Of a stretch of 64,000 nucleotides of DNA, positions 1 to 8,659 are shown piece by piece (position 1 is the stretch's first letter; each line of letters starts with the position of its first letter). Below the pieces are notes generated by a model. That model saw nothing but the letters and a program-made list of their open reading frames with translations. It ran no database searches and had not been told where the DNA came from. The DNA lies in assembly GCF_004028155.1 (NCBI RefSeq), contig NZ_SBII01000001.1, forward strand, positions 434,001 through 498,000. Direction: 5' to 3'. Source of the DNA: Flavobacterium cerinum. Lineage in GTDB: Bacteria > Bacteroidota > Bacteroidia > Flavobacteriales > Flavobacteriaceae. Made by a program: the position numbers and the translations under genes.

Positions 1-1
1 T

Positions 2-262
2 AATGAACTTACTAATATGGCACAGCTTACTGAAGAAGTAGGTGAAGTTGCCCGTATTATAGCCCGTCGTTATGGCGAGCAGAGTGAAAAGGAAAGCGAC
101 AAGAACAAAGATCTTGGTGAAGAACTTGCTGATGTGGTTTTTGTGGTAATGTGCTTAGCAAATCAAACAGGGGTAAACCTGCAGGAAGCATTTGATAAAA
201 AAATGGATTTGAAGTCGAAACGCGATCACGACAGGCATCATAATAACGAAAAACTTAAGTAA
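2..262 (+). CDS. MazG-like nucleotide pyrophosphohydrolase (5' partial)
   Basis: The reading frame is open from base 2, so the gene begins outside the window; the ATG at 17 is internal. The visible 86 residues carry the MazG signature: an EEVGEVAR segment near the start and an EELADVVFVV segment about 35 residues later. In this all-alpha family these two acidic helices hold the Mg2+ ions that drive hydrolysis of nucleoside triphosphates to monophosphate plus pyrophosphate. The C-terminus is a lysine/arginine/histidine-rich tail ending in NNEKLK. It lies just ahead of a small membrane protein gene and aroA on the same strand, so it is probably part of that transcript. The family call is firm; the substrate (house-cleaning of non-canonical nucleotides is the usual role) is not visible. 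Confidence 0.85.
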   Translation, partial: NELTNMAQLTEEVGEVARIIARRYGEQSEKESDKNKDLGEELADVVFVVMCLANQTGVNLQEAFDKKMDLKSKRDHDRHHNNEKLK

Positions 263-298
263 TTTTTTGCCGGGTTTAGCGTTAAACGAATTGATACT

Positions 299-505
299 AT
301 GAAACAGAAAATAGCCCTATTTATAAGTGGTCTTCTTATTTATTTTGTTTTTGGGATTCTGATGATTTTAGCCGCAGGAAAAGACCTGCCTAATAAATGG
401 CTTTTTTTAGCAATTTGGACTGTAAGTATGTCTCTTGTACATTTTTTTATAATGGAACCACTTAGAGTTAGGATGGCAAAGAAAAAAGAGGATCAAAAAA
501 AATAA
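299..505 (+). CDS. small membrane protein of unknown function, two TM helices
   Basis: A 68-residue protein with two hydrophobic stretches (about residues 5-26 and 33-52), a short polar turn (AAGKDLPNKW) between them, and a strongly basic C-terminus. This suggests a helical hairpin in the inner membrane with the charged tail in the cytoplasm. It sits 36 bases after the MazG-like gene and 28 bases before aroA on the same strand, so it is probably co-transcribed. I do not recognise the family. The A-rich run before the ATG fits Bacteroidetes translation starts. Confidence 0.6.
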   Translation: MKQKIALFISGLLIYFVFGILMILAAGKDLPNKWLFLAIWTVSMSLVHFFIMEPLRVRMAKKKEDQKK

Positions 506-533
506 TTCCGAATACAGATATTCTTAAGTACGT

Positions 534-1760
534 ATGGACATTCAACTACAATTGAACGGTGCTGTAAAAAGTACTGCAATAACAATTACAGGCTCTAAAA
601 GTGAATCGAACCGATTGTTACTTTTACAGGCATTGTATCCTGGTATAACTATAAGTAATTTATCAGAGTCTGATGATAGTGATGCTATGCAAAAGGCGTT
701 ATCAGGTAATGGTGAGGTTATAGATATTCACCATGCGGGTACGGCAATGCGTTTTTTAACGGCTTACTATGCCATTCAGGAAGGAAAGGAAGTTGTACTT
801 ACCGGTTCACCACGAATGAAAGAACGCCCAATAGGTGTTTTAGTAGATGCTTTAAGAAGCCTTGGTGCTAAAATTGAATATGCCGAAAATGAAGGTTTTC
901 CACCATTGAAAATTACAGGGCAAAAACTCCTTAAAAATAAAGTTTCTATAAAAGCAGGTGTGAGCAGCCAGTATATTACTGCGTTGTTATTGATTGCCGG
1001 AAAGCTTGAAAACGGACTCGAACTTACATTAGAAGGCGAAATAACATCACGTCCTTATATTGATATGACATTGTCGCTACTGAATGAAGCAGGGATTGAA
1101 AATTATTTTGAAGGGAATGTAATTACGGTAGTGCCGAAATCTGAAATTGTGGGCCTTGCTTCTAAAATTGTGGTAGAGAGTGACTGGAGCTCTGCATCCT
1201 ACTTTTATTCGATCGCAGCATTGGCTGGCGAAGGTACTTCTATGCGTTTGTCTAGCTATAAAAAGAACAGTTTACAAGGGGATAGTGCTCTGGCAGTTAT
1301 TTATAAAGGACTAGGAGTAGATACCGTATTTGAAGGAAACTCGATACTTCTTAGTAAAGCGAGTGCTTCTAAATCGATTGATCTGGATCTTAATGATACG
1401 CCGGATATTGCCCAGACGATTGCAGTGACCTGTTTTGGCTTGGGTATTGCCTGTTCATTAAGGGGATTACATACTTTGAAAATAAAAGAAACAGACAGGC
1501 TTGAAGCTCTTAAAACAGAAATGAAAAAGCTTGGAGCTAAAATAAAGGTAACAAACGACAGCCTAATACTAGAAGCTTCGGATGTTATAAATAGTAATAT
1601 TGCTATAGCTACCTATAACGACCACCGAATGGCAATGGCTTTTGCACCACTGGCTATAAGAGTGCCTATATGCATTCAGGATGCCGATGTGGTATCAAAA
1701 TCATACCCTGCTTTTTGGGATGATCTCCAGGTTTTAGGTTTCACCGTAAACAGGCACTAA
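534..1760 (+). CDS. aroA: 3-phosphoshikimate 1-carboxyvinyltransferase (EPSP synthase)
   Basis: Sixth step of the shikimate pathway: joins phosphoenolpyruvate to shikimate 3-phosphate to give EPSP, the precursor of chorismate. Its 408 residues are slightly shorter than enterobacterial AroA but normal for flavobacteria. Visible family motifs in order: GSKSESNR near residue 20 (phosphate/PEP-binding Lys and Arg), HAGTAMRF near residue 66 (the NAGTAMR loop that touches PEP), the Arg-rich PRMKERPIG segment, SSQYITALL, the DTPDIAQT segment, KETDRLEALK, and YNDHRMAMA near the C-terminus. The N-terminal phosphate loop reads ITGSKS where most relatives have LPGSKS. Cytoplasmic. Probably read with the two genes before it; queA has its own promoter. 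Confidence 0.95.
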   Translation: MDIQLQLNGAVKSTAITITGSKSESNRLLLLQALYPGITISNLSESDDSDAMQKALSGNGEVIDIHHAGTAMRFLTAYYAIQEGKEVVLTGSPRMKERPIGVLVDALRSLGAKIEYAENEGFPPLKITGQKLLKNKVSIKAGVSSQYITALLLIAGKLENGLELTLEGEITSRPYIDMTLSLLNEAGIENYFEGNVITVVPKSEIVGLASKIVVESDWSSASYFYSIAALAGEGTSMRLSSYKKNSLQGDSALAVIYKGLGVDTVFEGNSILLSKASASKSIDLDLNDTPDIAQTIAVTCFGLGIACSLRGLHTLKIKETDRLEALKTEMKKLGAKIKVTNDSLILEASDVINSNIAIATYNDHRMAMAFAPLAIRVPICIQDADVVSKSYPAFWDDLQVLGFTVNRH

Positions 1761-1824
1761 AACGATGCTAAAGGCTGGTTTTAGTGGCTTGGGTATTTAT
1801 TATTGTAAATATATCGCAAAACAC

Positions 1825-1856
1825 TTGACAACGCCTATGTTGCGGTAGTATATTTG
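1825..1856 (+). promoter_or_regulatory. promoter of queA
   Basis: TTG at 1825-1827 and TATATTTG at 1849-1856, separated by 21 bases, fit the Bacteroidetes sigma consensus TTG-N17-23-TAnnTTTG. The predicted start is about 1860, giving a leader of roughly 70 bases before the queA ATG at 1933. Confidence 0.7.
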
Positions 1857-1932
1857 CATCAAATTAAAATCAGGCATAAGTGAACCCATTGGTAAATTTT
1901 ATGCTTCTTATTTAGAAAAACAAAAACACTAC

Positions 1933-2982
1933 ATGAAATTATCTAACTTCAATTTCAATTTACCAAAAGAGCTTTTAGCTGAATTTCCTGCAGAAAACAG
2001 GGACGAAGCACGTCTTATGGTAATAGACAGGAAAACAAACACCATTGAACACAAACTTTTTAAAGATGTGCTTGATTATTTTGACGAAGGAGATGTAATG
2101 GTGCTTAATAATACCAAAGTTTTTCCTGCACGTCTTTATGGTAATAAGGAAAAAACCGGAGCAAGAATTGAAGTTTTCCTTTTAAGAGAGCTTAACTCTG
2201 AGCAGCGCCTTTGGGATGTATTAGTAGACCCTGCAAGAAAAATAAGGATAGGTAACAAACTATATTTTGGTGATGACGACTCTCTTGTAGCAGAAGTTAT
2301 TGACAACACGACATCTCGTGGCAGAACACTACGTTTTCTTTATGATGGTTCTTACGAAGAGTTTCGTAATAAATTAACGGAACTTGGAGAAACTCCAATA
2401 CCTAAATACATTAACAGGGAAGTAGTTCCTGAAGATGCGGAACGTTACCAGACTATCTACGCTAAAGAAGAAGGAGCTGTTGCGGCACCTACTGCAGGTC
2501 TTCACTTCTCAAAACATCTTTTAAAAAGACTTGAGATAAAAGGAGTTGACTTTGCTGAAATTACACTTCACGTTGGTCTTGGTACTTTTAACCCGGTTGA
2601 AGTAGAAGATCTTTCAAAACATAAAATGGATTCTGAAGAACTTATCATCAGCCAGGAGGCTTGTGATATTGTGAATGGTGCAAAAGTTAAGAAGAAAAGA
2701 ATATGTGCTGTAGGTACTACTACAATGCGTGCTATGGAAAGCTCTGTGTCTTCTCAAAGAACACTTAATCCTTATGTTGGCTGGACAAATAAATTTATCT
2801 TCCCTCCATATGACTTTAGTGTAGCTGATTGTATGATCACAAACTTCCATACACCAAAATCTACACTATTAATGATGATCTCTGCTTTTATGGGTCACGA
2901 TCTTATGCGTAAAGCGTATGACGAAGCTATAAAAGAAGGTTACCGTTTTTACACTTATGGTGATGCTATGCTGATATTATAA
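1933..2982 (+). CDS. queA: S-adenosylmethionine:tRNA ribosyltransferase-isomerase
   Basis: Transfers and isomerises the ribosyl part of SAM onto 7-aminomethyl-7-deazaguanine in tRNA, giving epoxyqueuosine at wobble position 34 of GUN tRNAs. At 349 residues it is full length. Recognisable features: the [21 protein letters not shown] start typical of QueA, the [16 protein letters not shown] segment near residue 60, [14 protein letters not shown] near residue 180, [10 protein letters not shown] near residue 215, and the [16 protein letters not shown] segment near residue 305. It follows aroA but is separated by about 170 bases holding a clear promoter, and is closed by a terminator, so it is probably a single-gene unit. 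Confidence 0.95.
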   Translation: MKLSNFNFNLPKELLAEFPAENRDEARLMVIDRKTNTIEHKLFKDVLDYFDEGDVMVLNNTKVFPARLYGNKEKTGARIEVFLLRELNSEQRLWDVLVDPARKIRIGNKLYFGDDDSLVAEVIDNTTSRGRTLRFLYDGSYEEFRNKLTELGETPIPKYINREVVPEDAERYQTIYAKEEGAVAAPTAGLHFSKHLLKRLEIKGVDFAEITLHVGLGTFNPVEVEDLSKHKMDSEELIISQEACDIVNGAKVKKKRICAVGTTTMRAMESSVSSQRTLNPYVGWTNKFIFPPYDFSVADCMITNFHTPKSTLLMMISAFMGHDLMRKAYDEAIKEGYRFYTYGDAMLIL

Positions 2983-3006
2983 TATACAAGCATTAAAAAT
3001 AAAACA

Positions 3007-3036
3007 AAATCCTGCCCGTATGGCAGGATTTTTTTT
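3007..3036 (+). terminator. intrinsic terminator of queA
   Basis: The arms AAATCCTGCC and GGCAGGATTT flank a 5-base loop and are followed by a run of eight T. Confidence 0.9.
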
Positions 3037-3086
3037 GTTGCTTTTTTTAATTATTGCTTATTTTTACGGTCAACAAACAAACTATA

Positions 3087-4370
3087 ATGGATTTTCAAAA
3101 TACGCGTGAATACGCACAACAACTTGATGCCAAAGATAAACTGGCAAAATATAGGGATGAATTTCATTTTCCTCATGTAAACGGTAAACAGGTAATTTAC
3201 TTTACGGGTAACTCTTTAGGGCTTCAGCCTAAAAGAACGAAAGCTTATGTTGATGAGGTTATGGACGACTGGGCAAAACTGGCTGTAGAAGGTCATTTCT
3301 ATGCAGATAAGCCATGGTGGGATTATCATGAACGTTTTGCAGCTCCGTTAAGTAAAGTAGTTGGTGCGTTGCCTTCTGAGGTTACGGTAATGAATACACT
3401 TACTGTAAACCTGCACCTTATGATGGTGAGCTTTTATCAGCCTACTGCAAAGAGGTTTAAAATTATATGCGAAGAGAAGGCTTTTCCAAGCGATCAGTAT
3501 ATGATTAAAAGCCAGGTGCGTTTTCATGGACTGGAACCGGAAAACGTAATTGTGGAGATTAAAAGAAGAGAAGGCGAACACAATATTCGTAAACAGGATA
3601 TTCTAGATAAAATTAAAGAAGTAGGCAATGAGCTTGCATTGGTTTTAATAGGTGGTGTAAACTACTATACAGGTCAGGTTTTTGATATGAAAACCATCAC
3701 TAAGGCCGGTCAGGATGCAGGTGCTTATGTGGGATGGGATCTTGCTCATGCAGCAGGTAACATTCATTTAGAGCTTCATGACTGGAATGTAGACTTCGCC
3801 GCTTGGTGCAGTTATAAATATATGAATTCAGGACCGGGTAATGCATCTGGAGCTTTTGTGCACGAAATGCACCACAACGATCTTGACCTTCCACGCCTTT
3901 CAGGATGGTGGGGCCATAACAAAGAGCGTCGTTTCCTGATGGAGCCTAATTTTGATCCGATCAGAGGAGCAAACGGATGGCAGATAAGCTGTCTTCCGGT
4001 ATTGTCGCTTGCACCTTATTTAGCATCCGTAGAAATGTTTGACGAGGTAGGGATGCCTGCTCTTATTCAAAAAAGAGATCATATTACGGCTTACCTTGAA
4101 TATGTGCTTCATGAAATTGACAGGGAAGTAAAAGGGAATTTTGAGATTATCACGCCATCGGAACCGTCTGAAAGAGCATCACAGATATCGGTATTCCTGC
4201 ATGGAGAAGGGCGATCATTATTTGAATACCTGATGAAAAACGGTGTTATCACCGATTGGAGAGAACCTAATGTGATCCGACTTGCGCCTGTGCCTTTATA
4301 CTGTTCTTTTGAAGATATGTATGAGTTTGGACAGGTTCTTAAACAAGGAATTTTGTCACACAAAAAATAA
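3087..4370 (+). CDS. kynU: kynureninase
   Basis: PLP-dependent hydrolase of tryptophan breakdown: cleaves L-kynurenine (or 3-hydroxykynurenine) to anthranilate (or 3-hydroxyanthranilate) and alanine. I start it at ATG 3087, giving 427 residues beginning MDFQNTREYAQ, the usual kynureninase start; an in-frame TTG at 3054 would add 11 residues unlike the family. Fold-type I aminotransferase features: FTGNSLGLQP near residue 40, TVNLHLMMVSFY (phosphate/substrate region), WDLAHAAGN near residue 215 (Asp holding the PLP nitrogen) and WCSYKYMNSGPG near residue 240, whose Lys is the Schiff-base residue. It ends in a strong hairpin terminator. Other kyn genes are not in the window. Confidence 0.93.
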   Translation: MDFQNTREYAQQLDAKDKLAKYRDEFHFPHVNGKQVIYFTGNSLGLQPKRTKAYVDEVMDDWAKLAVEGHFYADKPWWDYHERFAAPLSKVVGALPSEVTVMNTLTVNLHLMMVSFYQPTAKRFKIICEEKAFPSDQYMIKSQVRFHGLEPENVIVEIKRREGEHNIRKQDILDKIKEVGNELALVLIGGVNYYTGQVFDMKTITKAGQDAGAYVGWDLAHAAGNIHLELHDWNVDFAAWCSYKYMNSGPGNASGAFVHEMHHNDLDLPRLSGWWGHNKERRFLMEPNFDPIRGANGWQISCLPVLSLAPYLASVEMFDEVGMPALIQKRDHITAYLEYVLHEIDREVKGNFEIITPSEPSERASQISVFLHGEGRSLFEYLMKNGVITDWREPNVIRLAPVPLYCSFEDMYEFGQVLKQGILSHKK

Positions 4371-4372
4371 TT

Positions 4373-4405
4373 AGAAAAGGGAGCAGCTGCTCCCTTTTCT
4401 TTTGT
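4373..4405 (+). terminator. intrinsic terminator of kynU
   Basis: A near-continuous palindrome built from AGAAAAGGGAGCAG and CTGCTCCCTTTTCT, followed by TTTG. It starts two bases after the kynU stop codon. It reads as a terminator on the plus strand. Confidence 0.85.
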
Positions 4406-4513
4406 ACTTATATTAAATAGTTTAATCCTGAATTTTAGTATAATTCAGGCAGATGTTGAGGTTAGTAAGTAGGATTTAGTTATTTTGCGGGCTGTTAAAC
4501 CTATACGTCCTTT

Positions 4514-5314
4514 ATGGAGATTGCTGCATTTGCTTTTATCGCGGTTATAGTGCTGTTTATTGTTTTTAAAAGAATAATTGAGCCTGCTTATATGCTCATT
4601 TTTAATAAACCTCTCTATGTCCATTTTTACCTGTTTCCTAAAAAACTAGACGAATCGCAAAAAGCGGTAGTAAGGCGTGATTTTAAATTCTACCGTGATT
4701 TATCACCTGTAAGAAAAGGTTATTTTGAGCATAGGGTGCATTACTTCATTAATAACTATACTTTTTTAGGGCGCGGAGACCTTGAGGTAACCGATGAGAT
4801 GAAGCTTAAAATAGCGGCAACGGGAGTGATGCTTACTTTTGGTATGCGAAGTTATTTGCCAGCTGTTTTTGAGGGTATTATAATTTACCCTGATGTTTTT
4901 GAATCACGTAACGGAGATATGCATAAAGGGGAGTTTAACCCCGCAGTAAAGGCCATTGTGTTTTCATGGAAAGATTTTCAGGAGGGATTAGAGTTTGATA
5001 ACGATAATATCAATTTGGGGCTGCATGAGTTTTCACACGCACTCCAATTGGATTCGCTTGCAAAACGCCGTCCCGGTTCATCGGCTATTATTTATAGCGA
5101 TATGTTCCATGAGATCATGGCATATATTGATAAACCGGAAAACAGGCAAAAGCTTATGGAAACAAACTATTTTAGGAGTTACGCCTACACGAACTCCTTT
5201 GAATTTATAGCGGTAATACTGGAATACTTCTTTGAAACCCCTCAGGAGTTTAAACAAAAGCACCCCGATCTTTATGATATGGTTAAAAAAATGATCAACT
5301 TCAGGGAAGGGTAA
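4514..5314 (+). CDS. MtfA-like zinc peptidase, membrane-anchored
   Basis: 266 residues. An N-terminal hydrophobic helix (residues 3-19) should anchor it in the inner membrane, and the rest matches the MtfA/M90 family of zinc aminopeptidases. The key sign is HEFSHALQ near residue 176, an HExxH zinc motif, followed by a helical C-terminus with a conserved-looking Glu in NSFEFIAVILEYFFE (near residue 230) that is placed to be the third ligand. The preceding segment GIIIYPDVF and the YFEHRVHYFINNYTF region are typical of the family. E. coli MtfA binds and inactivates the Mlc repressor, but no Mlc homologue is in view, so the target here is unknown. Confidence 0.8.
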   Translation: MEIAAFAFIAVIVLFIVFKRIIEPAYMLIFNKPLYVHFYLFPKKLDESQKAVVRRDFKFYRDLSPVRKGYFEHRVHYFINNYTFLGRGDLEVTDEMKLKIAATGVMLTFGMRSYLPAVFEGIIIYPDVFESRNGDMHKGEFNPAVKAIVFSWKDFQEGLEFDNDNINLGLHEFSHALQLDSLAKRRPGSSAIIYSDMFHEIMAYIDKPENRQKLMETNYFRSYAYTNSFEFIAVILEYFFETPQEFKQKHPDLYDMVKKMINFREG

Positions 5315-5327
5315 ATTTATTAGGAGT

Positions 5328-5361
5328 GTCACACTGTCCCTATAGCTGTCGGGAGTCGAAG
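5328..5361 (-). repeat. long form of the dispersed CTTCGAC...GTGTGAC element
   Basis: On the minus strand the element starts CTTCGACTCCCGACAG and ends CTATAGGGACAGTGTGAC. Its ends match the 21-bp repeats clustered at 8660-8873, but it carries a longer self-complementary middle (TCCCGACAGC / GCTATAGGGA). It lies between the MtfA-like gene and the gene at 5403, which converge here. Confidence 0.6.
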
Positions 5362-5402
5362 TGCTTTTAGTTTTAGTCCTTCGCATAGTGTTCCTGAATA
5401 AA

Positions 5403-5810
5403 TTATTCGATCATAATTCCGTCTTTAAATAATAATGGAACTTCTGTTACAAAATCTTCATGAATAGAATGTGCTTTAAAAGTATACGTTTTATCATAAA
5501 GTACATTGTCGATAAAGTAGGTAACCATAAATTGATTGTCTAATACCAGAACACTGTCTTCGATTAACTCTATTTTCATAACAGATACCGGTTGGATCTC
5601 TACAAAAGCATGGCGCAGCATTGAGGTTTTGCGTGGTTCACCATTTATAGTACCCGATGCACTGGATACTACCATAGCACCTTCCAGCAGGTAATCACTA
5701 TCATTTATAAGATAGGCATACCATGTTTTTTTCATAAAATCGTCGTTCCATTCCTGAACGGCTGCCACAAATACATTTTCTACTTGTGGAATAATGATAT
5801 CTTTTTTCAT
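5403..5810 (-). CDS. conserved hypothetical protein, 135 aa
   Basis: A soluble, beta-rich protein with no signal peptide or membrane segment. It begins MKKDIIIPQVENVFVAAVQEW and contains TWYAYLINDSDYLLEGAMVVSSASG, which looks like an alternating beta-sandwich pattern. I do not recognise a named domain. It lies convergent to the MtfA-like gene and divergent from the NlpE-like gene, close to pheS; proteins next to pheS sometimes inherit a misleading tRNA-synthetase name, for which nothing in this sequence gives support. The codon use and A-rich start region look like its neighbours. Confidence 0.65.
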   Translation of the reverse strand: MKKDIIIPQVENVFVAAVQEWNDDFMKKTWYAYLINDSDYLLEGAMVVSSASGTINGEPRKTSMLRHAFVEIQPVSVMKIELIEDSVLVLDNQFMVTYFIDNVLYDKTYTFKAHSIHEDFVTEVPLLFKDGIMIE

Positions 5811-5871
5811 TTTTTTAAGAATATGAAAGTATTATAAAAACTACCTTTAAGGTAATAAAATTTTCCTGATT

Positions 5872-6330
5872 ATGAAAGTCCCTTACACATTATGCCTTCT
5901 TGTAGTACTAACTATTATAAGCTGTAAAAAAGAACAAAAAACCGAACCTGTGGTTGAGAAAACACAGCCTGAACAAATAGCAGATTCACTACCTAAGTTT
6001 ACCGTTGATCATAATAGCGAAAATTCGCTGGACTGGAACGGTGCTTATAAGGGATCATTACCTTGTGCCGATTGTCCAGGTATTATTACTGAACTAACCC
6101 TGAACATTGATGGTACTTATGTTTTATCTTCTCAGGCAGAAAACAAGGACAAAACACCACATGTATATAAAGGAACATTTACCTGGGACGAATCCGGAAG
6201 CATTGTTACTCTTGATGCCGAAGGCGACCATTTAAAATTTAAGGTTCAGGAAGGCTGTCTTAAAATGCTTGACAAGTTTGGCGAACCAAAACAAGGCAAA
6301 GGAAATTATATTTTAGGTAAAAAGCAATAA
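5872..6330 (+). CDS. NlpE-like copper-resistance lipoprotein
   Basis: 152 residues with a lipoprotein signal (hydrophobic LCLLVVLTIIS then Cys-19), so it is probably an outer-membrane or surface lipoprotein. After a low-complexity linker, the domain from residue 53 (WNGAYKGSLPCADCPGI) is the NlpE N-terminal fold: a small beta-barrel with a CxxC pair (CADC) and the pattern TELTLNIDGTYVLSSQ. In E. coli NlpE senses envelope stress and surface contact through Cpx; flavobacteria lack an obvious equivalent, so a general envelope or copper-related role is the most I would infer. It converges on pheS with a shared terminator. Confidence 0.8.
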   Translation: MKVPYTLCLLVVLTIISCKKEQKTEPVVEKTQPEQIADSLPKFTVDHNSENSLDWNGAYKGSLPCADCPGIITELTLNIDGTYVLSSQAENKDKTPHVYKGTFTWDESGSIVTLDAEGDHLKFKVQEGCLKMLDKFGEPKQGKGNYILGKKQ

Positions 6331-6354
6331 GCCCACATTTCTGCGGGCTTTATT
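6329..6354 (+). terminator. terminator between the NlpE-like gene and pheS
   Basis: AAGCCC (6329-6334) pairs with GGGCTT (6345-6350), followed by TATTG on the plus strand. The stem overlaps the stop codon of the NlpE-like gene. The T run is short, so efficiency is uncertain. Confidence 0.6.
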
Positions 6355-6357
6355 GTG

Positions 6358-7377
6358 TTATATGTTAGTTTTGAATTGCTCCAAAAAGCGAACGTCATTT
6401 TCATAGAACATCCTGATGTCACCAATCTGGTATTGGAGCATCGCTATGCGTTCTACACCCATTCCAAAGGCAAAGCCGTTGTATTTTGTTGCATCGATAC
6501 CGCAGTTGGTAAGTACATTAGGATCTACCATACCACAGCCGCCTATTTCCAGCCAGCCTGTACCTTTAGTGATCCTGTAATCAGTTTCGGTTTTTAGACC
6601 CCAATAGATATCGATCTCAGCACTAGGCTCAGTAAATGGGAAGTATGACGGACGAAGACGGATCTTAGATTTACCAAACATCTCTTTTGTAAAATATAAA
6701 AGTGTCTGTTTAAGGTCGGCAAACGATACATCTTTATCTACATAAAGTCCTTCTATCTGATGGAAGATACAGTGGGAACGTGACGATATCGCCTCGTTTC
6801 TAAATACCCTTCCAGGAGAAATAGTCCTGATAGGCGGTTTGTTGTTCTCCATGTAACGCACCTGTACTGATGATGTGTGTGTTCTCAACAATATATCAGG
6901 GTTTGTCTGGATAAAAAATGTATCCTGCATATCACGTGCCGGATGGTATTCCGGTAGGTTCAATGCTGTAAAGTTATGCCAGTCGTCTTCAATTTCCGGT
7001 CCTTCGGACACGTTGAAGCCTATATTCGAAAAAATATCAATAATTTGGTTTTTAACGATAGATATAGGGTGGCGTGAGCCTATCTGGAACGGTTCGCCCG
7101 GTCGTGTAAGATCGCCATAGATTCCTTTGGCCTCTTCTTTACTTTCCAAGGATTCCTGTATTAGGGCAACTTTTTCTTCTGCTGTCATTTTTAAGGTGTT
7201 TATAACCTGGCCAAATTCTTTCTTTTCTTCGTTAGGAACGCTTTTAAATTCAGCAAAGAAATCATTTAAGATTCCTTTTTTTCCAAGAAATTTAATCCTG
7301 AATGCTTCAAGTTCTTCCTTACTCTGTGTCTGAAACGCTTCTGCTTCGGCAATGTACCCTTTAATCTTGTCTATCAT
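6358..7377 (-). CDS. pheS: phenylalanyl-tRNA synthetase alpha subunit
   Basis: Catalytic subunit of the alpha2-beta2 enzyme that charges tRNA-Phe. Its 339 residues are normal length. The N-terminal helical arm (residues 1-90) should form the coiled coil that grips tRNA. The class II catalytic core follows: motif 1 around [17 protein letters not shown], motif 2 with [26 protein letters not shown], and motif 3 [14 protein letters not shown] near residue 310. The substrate pocket FEMFG-like region is also present. pheT is not adjacent here, as often happens in Bacteroidetes. A -7 promoter element lies 19 bases upstream. Confidence 0.96.
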   Translation of the reverse strand: MIDKIKGYIAEAEAFQTQSKEELEAFRIKFLGKKGILNDFFAEFKSVPNEEKKEFGQVINTLKMTAEEKVALIQESLESKEEAKGIYGDLTRPGEPFQIGSRHPISIVKNQIIDIFSNIGFNVSEGPEIEDDWHNFTALNLPEYHPARDMQDTFFIQTNPDILLRTHTSSVQVRYMENNKPPIRTISPGRVFRNEAISSRSHCIFHQIEGLYVDKDVSFADLKQTLLYFTKEMFGKSKIRLRPSYFPFTEPSAEIDIYWGLKTETDYRITKGTGWLEIGGCGMVDPNVLTNCGIDATKYNGFAFGMGVERIAMLQYQIGDIRMFYENDVRFLEQFKTNI

Positions 7378-7396
7378 TGTTATTCAGTAATGGGTG

Positions 7397-7404
7397 CAAA
7401 TTTA
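7397..7404 (-). promoter_or_regulatory. -7 element of the pheS promoter
   Basis: TAAATTTG on the minus strand matches TAnnTTTG exactly. Transcription would start near 7391, leaving a leader of about 13 bases. No clear TTG is at the ideal distance upstream. Confidence 0.5.
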
Positions 7405-7434
7405 AACATTTTAAATTTCTCTCACCACGAATTT

Positions 7435-7479
7435 CGCAGGTATAATTTATGTTTAACAGCAGGAATGTTATAACCTGCG
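7435..7479. repeat. imperfect inverted repeat upstream of pheS
   Basis: CGCAGGTATAA (7435-7445) faces TTATAACCTGCG (7468-7479), with one extra base in the right arm. It lies 30-80 bases upstream of the pheS -7 element, in the 316-base stretch 7378-7693 that otherwise holds only AT-rich sequence and the terminator of the next gene. Confidence 0.45.
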
Positions 7480-7637
7480 GGTGTTTTTATTTTTATAATT
7501 ATTTTTTTTCACTTTGATATACTAAACATTTTTTTTTCACGTTATATATTCAATTACAATGGGTTGGTGCTGCAACAAAGTGAAATAACAAATTGTGCTT
7601 TAGCAATATCAACAGGTTATCCTTACATATCTTAAAT

Positions 7638-7675
7638 AAAAAACCTGTGCTTTGGTTAGTGGCACAGGTTTTTTT
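7638..7675 (-). terminator. terminator of the gene at 7694
   Basis: The arms AAAAAACCTGTGC and GCACAGGTTTTTT surround an 11-base loop; the flanking A and T runs make it work in both directions. It sits directly after the stop of the minus-strand gene. Confidence 0.85.
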
Positions 7676-7693
7676 GTTTTTTAGAAGTTCTGC

Positions 7694-8050
7694 TTATTTA
7701 ATAAGCTGCTTCTCCAGGAAATAATCTACTATAGCTCCCTTCATCAATACACTTTGTTCACCGGCTTTAAGTGGTGGTAATTCTTCCTTAACAGTATAGT
7801 GTGGCCAGCCTTCTTCATCAAAAAGTTCAAACTCATAGTACCCGTATGGCTCCAGCAATCTGCAAATCGCTATGTGCATTAGGTTTAACTTTTCGTCTTT
7901 CTTGAATTTTTTGTTGAATTGACCCAGTTCCTGCACGCCTATAAGGTAAATAATAGCATCGAGGTCCAGTGTATCGCCGTCGGCAAAACGGTCAGATAGT
8001 ATAGTGACAAGCTGTTCCCAGCGTTCTTTTAGTTGTTCGTCTCTTGACAT
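7694..8050 (-). CDS. conserved hypothetical protein, 118 aa
   Basis: A soluble acidic protein without signal peptide or membrane helix. It begins MSRDEQLKERWEQLVTILSDRF and has two apparent helical halves, with a GYYEFELFDEEGWPHYTV strand region near residue 72. I recognise the style of a widespread Bacteroidetes single-domain protein, but cannot name a domain or function. It is transcribed on its own, with a strong terminator after it and a divergent CvpA-like gene before it. Confidence 0.7.
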   Translation of the reverse strand: MSRDEQLKERWEQLVTILSDRFADGDTLDLDAIIYLIGVQELGQFNKKFKKDEKLNLMHIAICRLLEPYGYYEFELFDEEGWPHYTVKEELPPLKAGEQSVLMKGAIVDYFLEKQLIK

Positions 8051-8110
8051 TTTTTTAATTTAATATCGCAAAGATAGTAACTTGAAATTTAATGTGTCAC
8101 CGGTATTTTT

Positions 8111-8140
8111 TTGGATTGTAAAAGCAGTGGCTTACCTTTG
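8111..8140 (+). promoter_or_regulatory. promoter of the CvpA-like gene, nearly leaderless
   Basis: TTG at 8111-8113, 19 bases, then TACCTTTG at 8133-8140: an ideal Bacteroidetes promoter. The start codon at 8146 lies only 5 bases after the -7 element, so the message should begin at or within a base or two of the ATG. Confidence 0.7.
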
Positions 8141-8145
8141 CCCTT

Positions 8146-8643
8146 ATGACGGGTATAGATATTATTTTAGGAGGCCTACTATTGTATGGTACTGTAAAGG
8201 GATTATGGAAAGGCCTTTTTGCCGAGTTGGCTTCATTACTTTCATTGTTAGTAGGTATTTATGTAGCAGTTAAATTCTCAGGTCTTGTGGGTAAAATGCT
8301 TGAAGGCCATGTAGATAATCCTAAATACATAAGTATTACAGCTTTTGCTATTACGTTTATTGCAGTAGTGGTTGGCATTGTGCTGCTGGCTAAAGTATTT
8401 ACCAAGCTTGCGGATTTTTCTGGTCTCGGACTCGTTAACCGTCTTCTTGGTGGATTCTTCGGACTTTTAAAAATGATATTGATACTTAGTGTATCACTTA
8501 ATTTCTTTATGAAATTAAACAGCAGTAATGCTCTTGCTGAAAAGAAAACCCTTGATGATTCTTTGTTCTTTTATCCGATATTAAAGGTCTCTAATACTAT
8601 ATTCCCAGTGCTGGAAGAATGGTTTAAAGAATATAAAAAATAG
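8146..8643 (+). CDS. CvpA-family integral membrane protein
   Basis: 165 residues with four hydrophobic stretches (about 5-20, 25-45, 60-85 and 100-125), the pattern of the CvpA/colicin V production family. The family signature is visible: MTGIDIILGGLLLYGTVKGLWKG at the start, and LLGGFFGLLKMILILSV near residue 100. E. coli CvpA is needed for colicin V export and purF expression, but the molecular function of the family is not settled. It stands alone between its own promoter and a block of dispersed repeats. Confidence 0.85.
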   Translation: MTGIDIILGGLLLYGTVKGLWKGLFAELASLLSLLVGIYVAVKFSGLVGKMLEGHVDNPKYISITAFAITFIAVVVGIVLLAKVFTKLADFSGLGLVNRLLGGFFGLLKMILILSVSLNFFMKLNSSNALAEKKTLDDSLFFYPILKVSNTIFPVLEEWFKEYKK

Positions 8644-8659
8644 TTTTAGGATTGTTGCA

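Noticed and set aside
3054..3086. TTG 3054 as start of kynU
   Set aside because: The extra 11 residues do not resemble kynureninase, while ATG 3087 gives the usual N-terminus.
5078..5386. 102-codon minus-strand ORF
   Set aside because: Lies largely inside the MtfA-like gene on the other strand and its translation has no recognisable features; read as a shadow frame.
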